From Bacillus albus (GTDB taxonomy: Bacteria; Bacillota; Bacilli; Bacillales; Bacillaceae_G), in the NCBI RefSeq assembly GCF_001884185.1, contig NZ_MAOE01000125.1, forward strand, positions 113,970-177,969: a DNA stretch of 64,000 nucleotides. Reading direction: 5' to 3'. Below the pieces are notes generated by a model. That model was not told the origin of the DNA. It saw nothing but the letters and a program-made list of their open reading frames with translations, and did no database searches. This document shows positions 62,478 through 64,000 of the stretch, piece by piece. The position numbers and the translations under genes were made by a program. Numbering within the stretch: position 1 is the stretch's first letter; every line of letters begins with the position of its first letter.

Positions 62478-62915
62478 TTAACAACAAGAATTTTGTTCTA
62501 CTACGTTAGAAGTCGTGCAACAAGATGCCTCTTCTATTTTATGAACATCACTCTGTGCTTTTGTATAAAAGAATTCCCACTCGTTCCCATCAGGATCCGT
62601 TACCCAAAACTTATCTTGAACCGCATAGCAACAAGTCGTATCCATCTCATCACGCGCAAAGAAACCTTCTTTTTCTAATCTTTCTTTATGTAACGTAATT
62701 TCTTCAGCTGTATCCACTTGGAAACCGAAATGATTTACCTGATTTCCCTTCACTTCATCTCGTACGTTTAGCGTGAAATTAAGTCCTGGCGTCTCTAATA
62801 AAAATTTTGCATAATCCGTTTTCACCTTAACTGGTGATACACCAAATACCTTTTCGTAAAATTCAATAGACTTCTCTAAATTCGTAACATTTATACCAAC
62901 GTGAACATATCTCAT
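62478..62915 (-). CDS. arsI: ArsI-type organoarsenical C-As lyase (vicinal oxygen chelate)
   Basis: 145 aa. A glyoxalase/dioxygenase fold with metal ligands His5 in VHVGIN, His in VNHFGFQ and Glu in EWEFFYT. The vicinal cysteines in DTTCCYAVQDKFWV (~95-96) that bind As(III) mark ArsI, which cleaves the carbon-arsenic bond of methylarsenite and aromatic arsenicals. The C terminus has two more cysteine pairs (ASCCTTS, NSCC), possibly for arsenic delivery. RBS GAGGAGG. Second gene of the operon. Confidence 0.88.
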   Translation of the reverse strand: MRYVHVGINVTNLEKSIEFYEKVFGVSPVKVKTDYAKFLLETPGLNFTLNVRDEVKGNQVNHFGFQVDTAEEITLHKERLEKEGFFARDEMDTTCCYAVQDKFWVTDPDGNEWEFFYTKAQSDVHKIEEASCCTTSNVVEQNSCC

Positions 62916-62940
62916 ACCTTATTCCTCCTCTTTACATGTT

Positions 62941-62964
62941 ATTAATCAAGTTTTTTTGATTAAT
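62941..62964 (-). promoter_or_regulatory. ArsR-type operator, inside the operon
   Basis: ATTAATCAA and TTGATTAAT enclose a short T-rich spacer, a near-perfect match to the ArsR box (ATCAA...TTGAT). It lies between the arsR stop and the arsI start, an unusual internal place. Confidence 0.65.
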
Positions 62965-62975
62965 AGTGCAAAATT

Positions 62976-63281
62976 TTAACAACAGCTTCCTTTTCCTGTT
63001 TTTCTAAAGATACAGCACAATTCTTCTGATAATAAATTATTCACTTCCGCATCATTTAAATCATAATAACTCCACGTACCTTTTGTTTCTTTTACAATTA
63101 AACCTGCGTCTAATAAAATCTTCAAATGATATGACAGCTTAGATTGCGTCATTTCAAAAACCTCTGTTAAATCACATACACACGTCTGTCCCCGCTGACA
63201 AAGCTCATACATAATCTCTAAACGCTTTTGATCCGCCAATGCTTTAAACTTTTTCTCATAGAGCTGGAAATCTTGTGCCAC
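62976..63281 (-). CDS. arsR: Arsenical-responsive repressor ArsR
   Basis: 101 aa starting at GTG. The winged helix includes MTQSKLSYHLKILLDAGLI. The metal motif TCVCDL in the recognition-helix region binds As(III) with a further cysteine; the C terminus (ELCCIF, GSCC) is also cysteine-rich. Binding of arsenite releases it from DNA and turns on the operon arsR-arsI-acr3-arsC. Two operators flank its own promoter and a third follows the gene. Confidence 0.92.
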   Translation of the reverse strand: MAQDFQLYEKKFKALADQKRLEIMYELCQRGQTCVCDLTEVFEMTQSKLSYHLKILLDAGLIVKETKGTWSYYDLNDAEVNNLLSEELCCIFRKTGKGSCC

Positions 63282-63297
63282 TGTAGTTCACTTCCCT

Positions 63298-63317
63298 TCA
63301 TCAACTTTTTTTGATGT
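63298..63317 (-). promoter_or_regulatory. ArsR-type operator between promoter and arsR start
   Basis: CATCAA and TTGATG enclose a T-rich spacer. It lies just after the -10 on the minus strand, over the start of transcription. Confidence 0.6.
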
Positions 63318-63321
63318 TTAT

Positions 63322-63351
63322 AGTATATACGCTGTTTAGTTCTTTATGCAA
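63322..63351 (-). promoter_or_regulatory. Promoter of the ars operon
   Basis: On the minus strand TTGCAT and TATACT are separated by 18 bases, a good housekeeping promoter. It lies between two ArsR-type inverted repeats. Confidence 0.6.
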
Positions 63352-63356
63352 CTAAT

Positions 63357-63376
63357 TAATCAAGTTTTTTGATTTA
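63357..63376 (-). promoter_or_regulatory. ArsR-type operator upstream of the promoter
   Basis: TTAATCAA and TTGATT enclose a T-rich spacer. It lies upstream of the -35 of the ars promoter. Confidence 0.6.
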
Positions 63377-63412
63377 CAAAAACCTCCCTCGCATCATATC
63401 TTTGCTACAATT

Positions 63413-63458
63413 AAAAAGACCATAGCTTTTTCAAAAATGAAAAACTACGGTTCTTTTT
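63413..63458. terminator. Terminator-like hairpin upstream of ars
   Basis: AAAAGACCATAG pairs with CTACGGTTCTTTT with one mismatch, flanked by A and T runs. It isolates the ars operon from upstream transcription. The remaining ~350 bases up to 63811 hold a possible IS-end remnant near 63717 and no gene. Confidence 0.7.
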
Positions 63459-63811
63459 ACAACTTAATAGTTACAATATTTCGGAGGAATGGAGTCTCTA
63501 TAACTGTTTTAAATTTTAATTTGACCATTATAGAGTAGTGCCCATCACTATCAAGCTAAGAAAAACAAATACCCTCAAATGAAAAAAATCGATATAACTC
63601 TTCGGTAAATAAAGATAACTCTTGTTTTTGGTGCATATTCATAAAAAGCACTTCACACTTTCTCATTAACATAAGAGAATAGTAACGTGCTTTTAATTTC
63701 AAAAATAGTCTAAATCCTTAAGTTGATGGTTGTGGGGCGGGACCCCAATTAGAACGGTATCTAAGGTTGTATGAGAAGTGTTAGTTCCATTTCAAAGGCC
63801 TCAGCTGATGA

Positions 63812-64000
63812 TTAACTCAAGTACCGATTTCGGATGACCCCCATGTGATGAAGTTCGTGTCCTGCGATGCCGTACGCGAGGGCGCGCACCGTAATGCTTA
63901 GGTTGTTGGCTGTGCCCTTACGGCTCCACGCCTCCACCGGTAGCCCTCGCAGCAATGTGATTGTTGATTGCCGTACGGCCCGGTAGTCTTCGGCCAATTG
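63812..64000 (-). CDS. DinB-family protein, C-terminal part (cut by window edge), GC-rich
   Basis: The frame is open from the window edge to a TAA at 63812 (QLAEDYRAVRQSTITLLRGL... IAGHELHHMGVIRNRYLS). The C-terminal helix with GHELHH is typical of DinB/YfiT-type four-helix proteins, whose histidines bind a metal; many act in thiol or detoxification chemistry. Base composition over 63841-63960 is about 61% G+C, far above the rest of the window, which indicates recent transfer from a GC-richer organism. Confidence 0.7.
   Translation of the reverse strand, partial: QLAEDYRAVRQSTITLLRGLPVEAWSRKGTANNLSITVRALAYGIAGHELHHMGVIRNRYLS

Overview
The window looks like chromosomal DNA of a Bacillus cereus-group bacterium. 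It is AT-rich, its start sites are mostly preceded by strong AGGAGG-type ribosome binding sites, and its gene content fits the group: TspO, a PagR-like ArsR regulator, SatA, a second Dxr and a stand-alone photolyase. It also carries two copies of a ~150 bp palindromic repeat flanked by ATAAA, which I take to be the B. cereus-group element bcr1. No rRNA, tRNA, CRISPR array or intact insertion sequence was found. The last ~190 bases are a sharp exception, at about 60% G+C.

Layout. 1-4156: glutamine use (glnT, glsA, sensor kinase glnK, start of regulator glnL), all on the minus strand. 5018-6169: an SLC13/ArsB-like permease. 6431-8656: a small secreted matrixin-type metalloprotease between two paralogous anchored proteins. 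9298-14403: three secreted enzymes (serine beta-lactamase/DD-peptidase-like, erythromycin-esterase-like, 5'-nucleotidase), two of which have OmpR-type 11-bp direct repeats upstream. 14813-21238: a small-molecule catabolic cluster (alpha/beta hydrolase, two isochorismatase-fold hydrolases, an ABM protein with a membrane tail, an amidohydrolase, a LysR regulator). 21466-26771: a decaying stretch with a broken MarR gene, bcr1, a PagR-like regulator, a repeat-bearing YrrS-like protein with a degenerate second copy, a GIY-YIG-like protein, and RecU and IS231 remnants.

26772-30015: a probable sigma-B stress operon (YflT-domain protein, YtxH-like protein, ParM-like actin, possibly CorA). 30431-33241: a lipase-like hydrolase, tspO and photolyase. 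33327-39074: the DabA/DabB (MpsB/MpsA) inorganic carbon uptake locus, with a carbonic-anhydrase-like protein that has lost its zinc ligands, and a DUF2294/MpsC gene upstream. 39429-42900: a deacetylase remnant, bcr1, satA, menA, and two genes interrupted at simple sequence repeats. 43119-49723: dxr, an MFS/SgrR divergent pair, an IS231 remnant, a hydrolase and a CgeB-like glycosyltransferase. 50070-55068: a peptide-type ABC transporter with a NarL-type two-component system. 55157-57842: a manganese ABC transporter with two MntR-like boxes. 58095-60687: DJ-1/PfpI, APH-like and uridine-kinase-like proteins. 60989-63376: an arsR-arsI-acr3-arsC operon with three ArsR-type operators. 63812-64000: the end of a foreign, GC-rich DinB-family gene.

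Most of the window is transporters, stress and resistance functions, and secreted enzymes. The less ordinary parts are the protease/paralog trio, the zinc-less carbonic-anhydrase homologue beside DabAB, the actin-like protein behind a sigma-B-type promoter, the paired 11-bp-repeat promoters, and several genes apparently broken by replication slippage.
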